From Arcobacter sp. (GTDB lineage Bacteria; Campylobacterota; Campylobacteria; Campylobacterales; Arcobacteraceae), in contig QKDL01000078.1 of the NCBI GenBank assembly GCA_003252105.1, positions 1 to 51,888 of the forward strand: a stretch of DNA of 51,888 nt, given 5' to 3'. Both the position numbers and the translations under genes were made by a program. Shown piece by piece: positions 27,232-36,376 of the stretch. The notes beneath the pieces are model-generated. The model was given only the letters and a program-made list of their open reading frames with translations. It made no database searches and was not told the DNA's origin. Each line of letters opens with the position of its first letter. The first letter of the stretch is position 1.

Positions 27232-28362
27232 ATGGATGCAAATACACTTTTAATAAAGGCAAAAAGTCAACTAACTTCCAAACATCCTTATTTTGGGATA
27301 TTAGCTTCAAGATTGAAGCATGAAGAGGATGAAAATATAAACTATTATGCAAGTAATGGTAAAAGGTTTAAATACAATCCTGAGTTTATAAACTCATGCA
27401 ATATTGATGAGCTTATGTTTATCCTTACAAACTGTGTAATGCACCATATCTTATCCCACCAACAAAGAAAACTAAAAAGAAAAGGTTTACTTTGGCAACT
27501 AGCAACTGATTTTGCTATCAACTCAATCTTGCACAAAAGTGGATTAAAAATACCAAAAGGTGCAAACTACAATAAAGAGTTTAGAAATATGTATGCCGAA
27601 GAGATATACGATATTTTAAAAGAAGAAGTAAACTTAGAGGGTACTGATGCTTTTGAGGAACAAAAACCTAGTTCAAACTTAATAGAAAAAAATGGTGAAA
27701 AATTTGCTAACTTAAACTATATAGATGAAACACTAGATGAAAAAGATGAAGAGCAATGGGATTATGCAGCAACTTTAGCAAAAGAAGTAGCCCAAAGAAA
27801 ATCTTCTGTCCCTTTGGGATTAGAAAGATTAGCAAAAAAACTAAAAGCAAAAAATGTTGACTGGAAGTTTGAACTATACAACGCAATAAATAGACATATG
27901 AGAAACAACTACGCCTTTATGCCACCAAATAAAAAACATATCTATAGAGGGATAGCCTTACCAAGTCTTACCAGTGATACATTAAGTCTTGTTGTAGCTA
28001 TAGATACCTCAGGAAGTATCAAAGATGATATTCTTGGAGCATTTATTGAGGAGTTTAAAACTATTATGCAAAACTTTCCTTCTGTAAAAATTGAACTAAT
28101 TATTGCAGATGCAAAAGTGCAAGCACATTATAGTTTTCAAGGTGGAGATAAAATGGATTTTGCACTAAAAGGTGGTGGAGGTACTGATTATCGTCCTGTA
28201 TTTGAGTTTGTAGATGCCAATTTTCCTATGAGTAGCATGCTTTTGTATTTTACTGACGGGGAAGGAATATTTCCAAGAATTCCACCATCATATGAAGTGC
28301 TTTGGGCTCTTTCTCAAAATAAAACTAAAATTCCCTTTGGAAGATCAATAATTATTTTTTAA
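27232..28362 (+). CDS. DUF2201 / VWA-like domain protein
   Basis: A 376-residue protein with an N-terminal putative metallopeptidase-like domain (VMHHILSHQQRKLKRKGLLWQLATDFAINSIL, about 65-105) and a C-terminal VWA-like domain: MIDAS-like LVVAIDTSGSIKDD (about 252-265), then GGGGTDYRPVFEFV. It begins one base after the AAA gene stop. The pair is a MoxR-VWA module, in which the ATPase acts as a chaperone for a partner. Confidence 0.85.
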   Translation: MDANTLLIKAKSQLTSKHPYFGILASRLKHEEDENINYYASNGKRFKYNPEFINSCNIDELMFILTNCVMHHILSHQQRKLKRKGLLWQLATDFAINSILHKSGLKIPKGANYNKEFRNMYAEEIYDILKEEVNLEGTDAFEEQKPSSNLIEKNGEKFANLNYIDETLDEKDEEQWDYAATLAKEVAQRKSSVPLGLERLAKKLKAKNVDWKFELYNAINRHMRNNYAFMPPNKKHIYRGIALPSLTSDTLSLVVAIDTSGSIKDDILGAFIEEFKTIMQNFPSVKIELIIADAKVQAHYSFQGGDKMDFALKGGGGTDYRPVFEFVDANFPMSSMLLYFTDGEGIFPRIPPSYEVLWALSQNKTKIPFGRSIIIF

Positions 28363-28426
28363 TTTTATTTTATTATCAAGCATTTAAAGATAATATTTAG
28401 CTTACAAATCTTTGAGAGATAAATCA

Positions 28427-31240
28427 ATGCACTTCATAGTTAAATTATTCTTTATTTTACTTTTAAGTTCTTACATTTTTGGTAATAATTTAAAACCTAT
28501 AACCTTACAAATACAATGGAAATATCAATTCCAATTTGCTGGTTTTATCATGGCAAAAGAGAAAGGTTTTTATAAAAATATTGGACTAGATGTCAATATT
28601 AAAGAGTGGCAAGTTGGTATCGATATGGTCGATGACCTAATAAAACAAACAGTTGAGTATTCTCTTGTAAGACCCACTTCATTGATAGATATTGCCCAAG
28701 GTAAAGAATTAATCTATTTAGCAGCAATCTATCAAAACTCTCCATTAATAGTATTAGCAGATAAAAGTTCAAAAATAAAAACCCTTAAAGATTTTGAAAA
28801 TAAAAGACTAATGAGTACAGGGGATTTAAATAGTGATGTATCATTGATGGCAATGATGTTCTCCCATGGTGTTGATATAAAAAAAATAAAAGTTTTAAAA
28901 CCCTCTTTTGATCCAAAAGATTTATTAACAAACAAAACAGATTTGATGGCTTCTTATATCTCAAATGAACCATATATTTTAAAAGAGTTGGGTGGAACAC
29001 CTGTGATTTTTGACCCAAAAGATTATGGATTTAATTTTTATAATGATATTTTAAGTACCTCTAAACAATATTTAGAAAAAAATCCAATTGAAGTAAATAA
29101 TTTCAAAGATGCATCCTTAAAAGGTTGGGAATATGCTTTTTCAAATATTGATGAAACAGTGGATATTTTATACTCAAAATACAATACTCTTAATAAAACT
29201 AAAGAAGCATTAAAATATGAAGCATTAGAACTAAAAAAATTAGCTTTTAACAATACAAAAACTATTGGTAAAATTGAAGCAATAAGACTTGAAAAGATAT
29301 TTGATATATATAAAGTATTGGGATTAGTACATAAAAATATAAATATTTACAATCACTTATATCAAAACAATCATACAGTTTTAACAACAAAAGAGAACGA
29401 ATATCTAAAAAATAAAAAAGAGATTACTATGTGTGTTGACCCAGCATGGATGCCTTTTGAAAAGATTGAAGAAGGCAAACATCTAGGACTTACTTCAGAG
29501 TATTTCAAACACTTTAGCAAAAAACTATCTATCGATTTTAAAGTAGTTCCTACAAAAACTTGGAAAGAATCCTTAGAATATGCAAAAGATAGAAAATGTG
29601 AGATTATCTCTTTGGCTATTCCTACACCAGATAGAAAAGAGTATCTAAAGTTCACATCATCTTATATAAGAACTCCACTTGTAGTAGTTACAAAACTTGA
29701 TGTATCTTTTATCAATGATATTTCAAACCTAAAAAACAAAAAAATCGGTATCCCTAAAGCATATAATTTTACGAATATTTTAAGAACAAAGTATCCATAT
29801 CTAAACCTAATAGAGGTTGAAAATGATAAAGATGGTTTAGAAAAAGTAAAAGAGAATAAAATTTTTGGATATATTGGAAGTTTGGCAACTATAGAATATA
29901 TTTTCCAAAAAGATTATTTTGATGAATTAAAAATTGCTGGTAAATTAAATGATATTTGGGAACTTGGAATTGCTGTTAGAAATGATGATCCTCTATTATT
30001 TAACATATTAGAAAAAACTGTAAAAAGTTTAGATAATAAAGAAAGTGAATCGATAATTGAAAACTGGAAATCATTAAATTATGAAAAGATTACAGATTAT
30101 AATTTGATTATTAAAATTTTAATTGCAGGTTCATTGGTATTTATTTTCTTTTTATATAAACAATATTTACTAAAAAAATCTTTTGAAGAGTTTTATGAGC
30201 TATTTAATGCAACCTTAGAAGGTGTTGTTATCTCAAAAGGCACTATAATTAAAGATGCCAATAAAAGTGCTTTAACTTTATTGAATCTTTCATCAGTAGA
30301 AGATATAAAAGGTCGTCCTCTTTCAGATTTTATTGCAAAAGAATCTTTAGAACTTGCCTACAATAAACTAAAAACAGAAGAAACCGAACCTTATGAAGTA
30401 AATTTAATAAAAAATGATGGTACTAAATTTAATGGTTTAGTAAGAGGATATAGTTTAAAAAAGAAAGATTTAAGAATCTCAAGTTTTATTGATATAACAG
30501 AATTAAAAAATCAAGAAAAACTATTAATTGAACAATCAAAAATGATGGCTTTAGGAGAGATGCTTTCAAATATTGCCCACCAATGGAGACAACCTTTAGC
30601 AGCAATTACAGCTTCTTCAACAGGGATGAAACTTCAAAAAGAGCATAATATGTTAACTGATGAACATTTTTTTGAAGCTTGTACAACAATCAATAACTAT
30701 TCACAATACCTTTCAAAAACTATAGATGATTTTAATAACTATGCAAAAGGTGATACAGCACAGGTAAAATTTAATTTAAAAAATGATACTCAAAGCTTTT
30801 TAATATTAGTTGATTCTTTTACAAAGAAAAATAATGTAGATATAAAATTGATTGCAGATGATGATATTGAGATTTTTGGATACCCAAATCAACTAATCCA
30901 ATGTCTAATTAACCTTTTTTACAATTCAAATGATGCCTTGTTAAGTTTAAATGAAGATGAAAGATATATACAGATAAAAGAAACCAGAAAAAACAATGAA
31001 GTTATTATCGAGTTTAAAGATAATGCCGGAGGTATAAATGAAAATATCATATCTAAAATTTTTGAACCATACTTTACTACAAAACATAAAAGTCAAGGTA
31101 CAGGATTAGGGCTTCATATGACATATAATTTGATTGTACATAGTATGAAAGGTTCTATAAAAGTTGAAAATGAAAACTTTACATACAAAGGGAAAAACTA
31201 TACTGGAGCCTTATTTACAATCCAAATACCACTTACTTAA
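28427..31240 (+). CDS. Sensor histidine kinase with two substrate-binding domains
   Basis: A 937-residue protein. ATG 28427 is preferred over an upstream TTG at 28412 because GAGAG lies ahead of it. Signal peptide about 1-18; NMT1/SsuA-like domain about 20-280 (LQIQWKYQFQFAGFIMAKEKGFY); SBP_bac_3 domain about 320-545 (ITMCVDPAWMPFEKIEEGKHLGL); TM about 555-575; PAS about 585-690; kinase with MMALGEMLSNIAHQWRQPL (His phospho-acceptor), N box LINLFYNSNDAL, DNAGGI, GTGLGLHM. No regulator gene is adjacent. It likely senses a small molecule in the periplasm. Confidence 0.88.
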   Translation: MHFIVKLFFILLLSSYIFGNNLKPITLQIQWKYQFQFAGFIMAKEKGFYKNIGLDVNIKEWQVGIDMVDDLIKQTVEYSLVRPTSLIDIAQGKELIYLAAIYQNSPLIVLADKSSKIKTLKDFENKRLMSTGDLNSDVSLMAMMFSHGVDIKKIKVLKPSFDPKDLLTNKTDLMASYISNEPYILKELGGTPVIFDPKDYGFNFYNDILSTSKQYLEKNPIEVNNFKDASLKGWEYAFSNIDETVDILYSKYNTLNKTKEALKYEALELKKLAFNNTKTIGKIEAIRLEKIFDIYKVLGLVHKNINIYNHLYQNNHTVLTTKENEYLKNKKEITMCVDPAWMPFEKIEEGKHLGLTSEYFKHFSKKLSIDFKVVPTKTWKESLEYAKDRKCEIISLAIPTPDRKEYLKFTSSYIRTPLVVVTKLDVSFINDISNLKNKKIGIPKAYNFTNILRTKYPYLNLIEVENDKDGLEKVKENKIFGYIGSLATIEYIFQKDYFDELKIAGKLNDIWELGIAVRNDDPLLFNILEKTVKSLDNKESESIIENWKSLNYEKITDYNLIIKILIAGSLVFIFFLYKQYLLKKSFEEFYELFNATLEGVVISKGTIIKDANKSALTLLNLSSVEDIKGRPLSDFIAKESLELAYNKLKTEETEPYEVNLIKNDGTKFNGLVRGYSLKKKDLRISSFIDITELKNQEKLLIEQSKMMALGEMLSNIAHQWRQPLAAITASSTGMKLQKEHNMLTDEHFFEACTTINNYSQYLSKTIDDFNNYAKGDTAQVKFNLKNDTQSFLILVDSFTKKNNVDIKLIADDDIEIFGYPNQLIQCLINLFYNSNDALLSLNEDERYIQIKETRKNNEVIIEFKDNAGGINENIISKIFEPYFTTKHKSQGTGLGLHMTYNLIVHSMKGSIKVENENFTYKGKNYTGALFTIQIPLT

Positions 31241-31566
31241 TAAAAAACAGCCAACCAAATTGTTGGTTCGTTTTGGCTTGTATATTCAACTCTATGTTTT
31301 ACATGAGCTTTGATATCTAAATAATCACCCTCTTTTAATTTTATAGATTTAATATTTTCATTTTCTATTATTTGTAAAATAGCTTCACCTTTTAAAACAA
31401 TAACAAATTCATTTTTTTCTTGGTCATACCAAAAATTTTCATCCGATTTTTGTCCATTTGAAACAATTTTTTCAATCTTGACAGTTTTACTTTGTAAAAT
31501 TTCAAAAAATTTTTCATTTTTTTTATCAAGCGGAATCTCATCAAATATATTTAACTTTTCTATCAT
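31237..31566 (-). CDS. Small cupin-domain protein
   Basis: A 109-residue protein with the single-domain cupin pattern: EFVIVLKGEAILQI, KLKEGDYLDIKAHVKHRVEYTSQNEPTIWLAVFY. One metal-binding His pair is partial (KAHVKHRV). It overlaps the end of the convergent kinase gene by 4 bp. Function not specified. Confidence 0.75.
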   Translation of the reverse strand: MIEKLNIFDEIPLDKKNEKFFEILQSKTVKIEKIVSNGQKSDENFWYDQEKNEFVIVLKGEAILQIIENENIKSIKLKEGDYLDIKAHVKHRVEYTSQNEPTIWLAVFY

Positions 31567-31627
31567 CTCTTTTCCCCTAAAATATCTATGTATTCGGTAT
31601 TATACCCCAATTTTAATTAAAGACTTT

Positions 31628-31658
31628 ATTAATGTTGATTAATTAAATCAAGATTAAT
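31628..31658 (+). promoter_or_regulatory. 31-bp dyad upstream of metY
   Basis: ATTAATGTTGATT (31628-31640) and AATCAAGATTAAT (31646-31658) are inverted repeats matching at 12 of 13 positions around AATTA. It lies about 48 bp before the -35. A regulator site for the sulfur operon, perhaps for the Rrf2 protein coded within it, is inference. Confidence 0.5.
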
Positions 31659-31705
31659 AAACACTACTATTTTAAAGCCTATTGATATAATCACTATTAA
31701 AATAC

Positions 31706-31734
31706 TTGACATTGATTTAAAAATAGTATACAAT
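31706..31734 (+). promoter_or_regulatory. Sigma70 promoter of the sulfur operon
   Basis: TTGACA (31706-31711), 17 bp, TACAAT (31729-31734), followed after about 33 bp by the metY ATG with AAGGAAGTGAG as ribosome site. Confidence 0.6.
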
Positions 31735-31767
31735 TTCACTATATTTAAATTTACACAAGGAAGTGAG

Positions 31768-33036
31768 ATGCAAAAAGATACAATCGCAATTCATGCAGGA
31801 TATGATAAAAAAGAGGGATGGGGAACTATGTCTGTTCCTATTGCTCAAACAACTGCTTATGCATTTAGAGATGCAGAACATGCAGCAAACCTTTTTGGTC
31901 TTAAAGAGTTAGGTTCAATCTATACAAGATTAACAAATCCAACTACAGATATTTTAGAGCAAAGATATGCACAACTAGAAGGTGGTGCTGCTGCTATTTG
32001 TGTTGCAAGTGGACAGTCAGCAATTTTTTATGCTATTGCAAATGTTGCTGAAGCTGGTGATAATATTATTATTTCAGATAAACTTTATGGTGGAGCTATC
32101 ACATTATTAACTCATACAATTAAAAGATTTGGTATTAAAGCTAAAGTATTTAAAAGTGCTGATGCTTCAAACTTAGAAGAGTTAATTGATGATAATACAA
32201 AAGCGATTTTCTTTGAATCACTTTCAAATCCACAAATTGCAATTGCAGATATTGAAGCGATTGTTGCTATTGCTAAAAGAAATGGTGTATTAACTGTATG
32301 TGATAATACTGTTGCAACAGCAGCTTTATTTAATCCAATTGCATGGGGAGTAGATGTTGTAGTACATTCAACATCAAAATATACAAATGGTCAAGGTACT
32401 GCAATTGGTGGTATTATTGTTGAAAGAGATGGAATGGCTGAATTTTTTAAAGAAAATTCAAAAAGATATTATCACTTTGTTGAACCAGATGAATCATACC
32501 ATGGTTTAGTTTATACAGAAGTTCCATTACCAAACTTTTGTCTTAGAATTAGACTAAATCTTTTAAGAGATATTGGAGCTTCTCAATCACCACTAAACTC
32601 TTGGCTTTTACTTCAAGGTTTAGAAACATTAACTTTAAGAGTTGAAAAACACTCTAATAGTTCTTTAGAAGTTGCAAAATATTTAGAATCAAATCCAAAA
32701 GTTAAATCAGTTAACTATCCAGGATTAGAATCAAATGCAAGCTATGCAAAAGCACAAAAATATTTCAAAGATGGTAAAGCTTCTGGACTTATCTCTTTTG
32801 ATGTTGAAGACTATGATACAGCAAAAGCGATTATTGATAAAGCTAAACTATTTAGTGTAGTTGTAAATATTGGGGATTCAAAATCTCTAATAGTACACCC
32901 AGCTTCTACTACTCACTCACAACTTAGTGAAGAGGAGTTAATCAAAGCTGGTGTAAATCCATCTACAATTAGGTTATCAATTGGATTAGAAGATCCAAAA
33001 GATTTAATAGAAGATTTAGAACAAGCATTAAGTTAA
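31768..33036 (+). CDS. metY: O-acetylhomoserine sulfhydrylase
   Basis: A 422-residue PLP enzyme of the Cys/Met metabolism family. IAIHAGYDKKEGWGTMSVPIAQTTAYAF, YTRLTNPTTDILEQRYAQLEGG, PLP lysine in STSKYTNGQGTAIGG and IRLSIGLEDPKDLIEDLEQAL at the end are typical of O-acetylhomoserine aminocarboxypropyltransferase. It makes homocysteine from sulfide. First gene of the sulfur cluster. Confidence 0.9.
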   Translation: MQKDTIAIHAGYDKKEGWGTMSVPIAQTTAYAFRDAEHAANLFGLKELGSIYTRLTNPTTDILEQRYAQLEGGAAAICVASGQSAIFYAIANVAEAGDNIIISDKLYGGAITLLTHTIKRFGIKAKVFKSADASNLEELIDDNTKAIFFESLSNPQIAIADIEAIVAIAKRNGVLTVCDNTVATAALFNPIAWGVDVVVHSTSKYTNGQGTAIGGIIVERDGMAEFFKENSKRYYHFVEPDESYHGLVYTEVPLPNFCLRIRLNLLRDIGASQSPLNSWLLLQGLETLTLRVEKHSNSSLEVAKYLESNPKVKSVNYPGLESNASYAKAQKYFKDGKASGLISFDVEDYDTAKAIIDKAKLFSVVVNIGDSKSLIVHPASTTHSQLSEEELIKAGVNPSTIRLSIGLEDPKDLIEDLEQALS

Positions 33037-33045
33037 GGTTTTATT

Positions 33046-33459
33046 ATGCCTTTGATATCAACAAAAGGTGTATATGGTTTAACTGCCATGTATGAGTTAA
33101 GTAAGCATGATGAAGATACTCCCATGCAAATCAGGGAGATCTCTTCAAATGCTAATATACCTCAAAATTATCTAGAACAGCTGTTAAGTAAACTAAGACG
33201 AGCTGATTTAGTTAAAAGTATCAGAGGAGCAAAAGGTGGCTATATTTTAGCAAAAAAGCCAGAGCAGATATCTGTAAAAGAGATTTTAGTGGCATTAGAA
33301 GGTGATTTAAAAATCATTGATAATAAAACTGAAAACCCTATTTTAAATATCTTCTTTGATGATGCTAAAAGAGGTATGAAGGATATCTTCGATATCAATC
33401 TATCAAAACTAGATGAATATCAAGATAAATATAACGAGTTTTTACACTATAGTATATAA
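33046..33459 (+). CDS. Rrf2-family regulator (CymR-like)
   Basis: A 137-residue Rrf2 winged-helix protein: STKGVYGLTAMYELSKHD, IREISSNANIPQNYLEQLLSKLRRADLVKSIRGAKGGYILAKKPEQISVKEIL. The three cysteines that bind Fe-S in IscR/NsrR are absent, which suits a cysteine-responsive CymR-type regulator. Its place between metY and cysK, 9 bp after metY, makes regulation of this operon the likely job. Confidence 0.85.
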   Translation: MPLISTKGVYGLTAMYELSKHDEDTPMQIREISSNANIPQNYLEQLLSKLRRADLVKSIRGAKGGYILAKKPEQISVKEILVALEGDLKIIDNKTENPILNIFFDDAKRGMKDIFDINLSKLDEYQDKYNEFLHYSI

Positions 33460-33477
33460 ATAAAAAAGGATTATGTT

Positions 33478-34404
33478 ATGAAATTTGCACAAAATGTTAC
33501 AGAGTTAATTGGAAATACACCATTAGTTAAGCTTCAAAAAGCTAGTGAAAAAGCAGGTGCTACTGTTTTAGGGAAATGTGAGTTTATGAATCCAACTCAC
33601 TCAGTAAAAGATAGAATTGGTACAAATATGATTAAAACTGCTTTAGAGCAAGGTTTAATCAATGAAAATACAACTGTTATTGAACCAACAAGTGGTAATA
33701 CTGGTATTGCCTTAGCTTCTGTTTGTGCAGGTTTAGGTATTAAACTAATCCTTACAATGCCTTCTTCAATGAGTATTGAAAGAAGAAAATTATTAAAAGC
33801 ACTTGGAGCTGAACTTGTATTAACTGAACCAGAAAAAGGGATGAAAGGTGCTGTTGATAAAGCAAATGAATTATCAGAAAATACACCAAATTCTTTTGTA
33901 CCACAACAATTTGCAAATGGTGCAAACCCTGATATTCATAGAAGAACAACAGCTCAAGAGATATTAGCTGATACAGATGGAAAAGTTGATATCTTCGTTG
34001 CTGCTATTGGTACAGGTGGAACTATTACAGGAACAGGAGAGATTTTAAAACAACACAATCCAAATATCCAAGTGATTGCAGTTGAGCCTGAAGCATCACC
34101 TGTTTTAAGTGGTGGTAAACCAGGTCCTCATAGAATCCAAGGTATTGGGGCAGGATTTGTTCCTGATGTTTTAAATACAACTGTATATGATGAAGTTGTA
34201 AAAGTAAGCAATGAAGATGCTATTGCAACTTCTAGAAAACTTGCTACTGATGAGGGCTTATTAGTTGGTATCTCGGCTGGTGCAAATGTATTTATTGCAG
34301 AACAAGTTGCATCAAGACCTGAAAACAAAGGTAAAGTTATAGTAACTATTCTTTGTGACACGGGAGAAAGATATCTAAGTGCTGGATTATATGACGATGA
34401 GTAA
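33478..34404 (+). CDS. cysK: Cysteine synthase
   Basis: A 308-residue PLP enzyme: [12 protein letters not shown] lysine in [24 protein letters not shown] phosphate loop [13 protein letters not shown], and GISAGAN. It makes cysteine from O-acetylserine and sulfide, the final step of the pathway encoded downstream. Full length. Confidence 0.95.
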   Translation: MKFAQNVTELIGNTPLVKLQKASEKAGATVLGKCEFMNPTHSVKDRIGTNMIKTALEQGLINENTTVIEPTSGNTGIALASVCAGLGIKLILTMPSSMSIERRKLLKALGAELVLTEPEKGMKGAVDKANELSENTPNSFVPQQFANGANPDIHRRTTAQEILADTDGKVDIFVAAIGTGGTITGTGEILKQHNPNIQVIAVEPEASPVLSGGKPGPHRIQGIGAGFVPDVLNTTVYDEVVKVSNEDAIATSRKLATDEGLLVGISAGANVFIAEQVASRPENKGKVIVTILCDTGERYLSAGLYDDE

Positions 34405-34436
34405 AAACTCATCCTCATATAGTATTAATAATGAGG
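34396..34436 (+). promoter_or_regulatory. Adjacent hairpins at the cysK-DUF2061 junction
   Basis: GATGAG-TAAAAA-CTCATC (34396-34413) spans the cysK stop; CCTCAT (34413-34418) pairs with ATGAGG (34431-34436), whose GAGGG is the ribosome site of the DUF2061 gene (ATG 34444). The second hairpin would hide that site. Confidence 0.4.
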
Positions 34437-34443
34437 GAAAAAA

Positions 34444-34668
34444 ATGGCAGAAAAAGCTTATAGATCTGTAGCTAAAACCGTTTCTTGGAGAGCTTTAGGA
34501 ACTTTAGACACAATAATTATTTCATATTTTATTACAGGAAATCTTGTAATGGCAGCTTCTATTGGTTCTATAGAAGTGGTTACAAAAATGGTGTTATATT
34601 ATTTTCATGAAAGAGCTTGGAATAAAATCTCTTTTGGAAAAATCAAAGAACCAGATTATCAAATTTAA
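34444..34668 (+). CDS. DUF2061 small membrane protein
   Basis: A 74-residue protein: AYRSVAKTVSWRALGTLDTIIISYFITGNLVMAASIGSIEVVTKMVLYYFHERAWNKI, the whole DUF2061 pattern, with two membrane segments. Often found in sulfate assimilation operons; function unknown. Confidence 0.9.
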   Translation: MAEKAYRSVAKTVSWRALGTLDTIIISYFITGNLVMAASIGSIEVVTKMVLYYFHERAWNKISFGKIKEPDYQI

Positions 34669-34699
34669 ATGATAATAACAATTATAATGGATACTAGGA

Positions 34700-35395
34700 A
34701 TGAATGTTAAAGAATTAAATGAACAATTTAAAAATTCAAAACCCGAAGAGATATTAAAATATTTTTTAAAACAATATGGACAAGAAGCAGCTCTATCAAG
34801 TAGTTTAGGAGCAGAGGATCAAGTTTTAACTGATATGCTTTTGAAACTTGATAAAGATGCAAATATTTTTACACTTGATACAGGAAGATTACATCCACAA
34901 ACATATGATGTGATGGATGCAACAAATCTGAAGTATGGAATAAAATTGAATATCTTTTTTCCTTTTGATAAAGAAGTTGAAGAGTTATATAAACTTCAAG
35001 GTGTAAATGGACACTTTGAAAGTATTGATAATAGAAAAAGATGCTGTAATATCAGAAAAATAGAGCCTTTAAAAAGAGCTTTAAAACCTTTGAAAGTATG
35101 GATTACTGGTCTTAGAGCAGCTCAAAGTGTTACAAGAATTGATATGCCAGTAGTTGAATGGGATGATAACTTTGAAGTTATAAAAGTAAATCCACTAATT
35201 AACTGGAGTGAAGAAGATGTTTGGGAATATATAAAATCAAACAGTGTTCCATATAACAAACTTCATGATGAAGGTTATCCAAGTATTGGATGTGCACCAT
35301 GTACGAGAGCTGTTAAGGCTGGAGAAGATATTAGAAGTGGAAGATGGTGGTGGGAAAACCCAGAACATAAAGAGTGTGGATTACACGCAAAATAG
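34700..35395 (+). CDS. cysH: APS/PAPS reductase (4Fe-4S type)
   Basis: A 231-residue protein. P-loop-like SSSLGAEDQVLTDML, FTLDTGRLHPQTYDV, KRCCNIRKIEPLKRAL, VWITGLRAAQSVTR and GCAPCTRAV plus the catalytic ECGLH end. The Cys pair CC and CxxC bind a 4Fe-4S cluster, the hallmark of enzymes that reduce APS directly. No APS kinase gene is in the cluster, which fits that reading. Confidence 0.9.
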   Translation: MNVKELNEQFKNSKPEEILKYFLKQYGQEAALSSSLGAEDQVLTDMLLKLDKDANIFTLDTGRLHPQTYDVMDATNLKYGIKLNIFFPFDKEVEELYKLQGVNGHFESIDNRKRCCNIRKIEPLKRALKPLKVWITGLRAAQSVTRIDMPVVEWDDNFEVIKVNPLINWSEEDVWEYIKSNSVPYNKLHDEGYPSIGCAPCTRAVKAGEDIRSGRWWWENPEHKECGLHAK

Positions 35396-35462
35396 TAGAT
35401 GAATCAAACTTTTAATTTGAAAGATTCTAAAAAATATTTAAATAAAAATTAATGGAGAGATT

Positions 35463-36374
35463 ATGATAAGTAAAGAAAGACTTACCCATTTAAAACAGTT
35501 AGAAGCAGAATCAATGCATATAATGAGAGAAGTAATAGCAGAGTTTCAAAATCCTGCAATGCTTTATTCTGTAGGGAAAGATTCTTCTGTAATGTTACAT
35601 ATTTTACAAAAAGCATTTTATCCAGCACCACCACCACTTCCATTGGTGCATGTTGATACAAAATGGAAGTTTAAAGAGATGATAGAGTTTAGAGATAGAC
35701 GAGCAAAAGAAGTGGGTATGGAGTTGATTGTTTATTCAAATCCTAAAGGTATAGAGATGGATATTTCACCTTTTACTCACGGTTCAGCAGTTCATACAGA
35801 TATTATGAAAACTGAAGGTTTAAAAAATATGCTAGACCAACAAAAATTCGATGCAGTTTTTGGTGGAGCAAGAAGGGATGAAGAAAAGAGTAGAGCAAAA
35901 GAGAGAATATACTCTTTTAGAGATGAAAACCATAGATGGGACCCAAAAAACCAAAGACCAGAATTATGGAATATCTATAATGGTAGACATAAAAAAGGTG
36001 AGTCTATTAGAGTTTTTCCTTTATCAAACTGGACAGAGTTAGATATTTGGCAATATATCTATTTAGAGTCTATACCTATTCCAGATTTATACTTCTCAAA
36101 AGAGAGAGAAGTAGTTGAATATATGGGTACAAAAATCATGGTAGATGATGACAGAATGCCAGAAGAATTAAGAAAGACAGCAAAAAAAGAGAAAGTAAGA
36201 TTTAGAACACTTGGATGTTATCCATTAACAGGAGCGGTTAACTCTGAAGCAACAACTCTACCTGAGATTATTCAAGAGATGTTGATTTGTACAACAAGTG
36301 AAAGACAAGGAAGACTTATAGATAGTGATGGTGAAGCATCAATGGAGAAAAAGAAACAAGAGGGGTATTTTTAG
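35463..36374 (+). CDS. cysD: Sulfate adenylyltransferase subunit 2
   Basis: A 303-residue ATP-PPase: the pyrophosphate loop is [14 protein letters not shown] (about residues 35-48); [17 protein letters not shown] and [20 protein letters not shown] follow. With CysN it makes APS from sulfate and ATP. GGAGAG ribosome site; 2 bp before cysN. Confidence 0.96.
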   Translation: MISKERLTHLKQLEAESMHIMREVIAEFQNPAMLYSVGKDSSVMLHILQKAFYPAPPPLPLVHVDTKWKFKEMIEFRDRRAKEVGMELIVYSNPKGIEMDISPFTHGSAVHTDIMKTEGLKNMLDQQKFDAVFGGARRDEEKSRAKERIYSFRDENHRWDPKNQRPELWNIYNGRHKKGESIRVFPLSNWTELDIWQYIYLESIPIPDLYFSKEREVVEYMGTKIMVDDDRMPEELRKTAKKEKVRFRTLGCYPLTGAVNSEATTLPEIIQEMLICTTSERQGRLIDSDGEASMEKKKQEGYF

Positions 36375-36376
36375 AA

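Noticed and set aside
31253..31268. AACCAA-ATTG-TTGGTT hairpin after the sensor kinase
   Set aside because: Lies within the coding sequence of the cupin and has no T-run; cannot be told from coding constraint.
35396..35462. Possible hairpin GAATC/GATTC between cysH and cysD
   Set aside because: Only five pairs plus poorly aligned inner pairs; too weak to call a terminator or attenuator.
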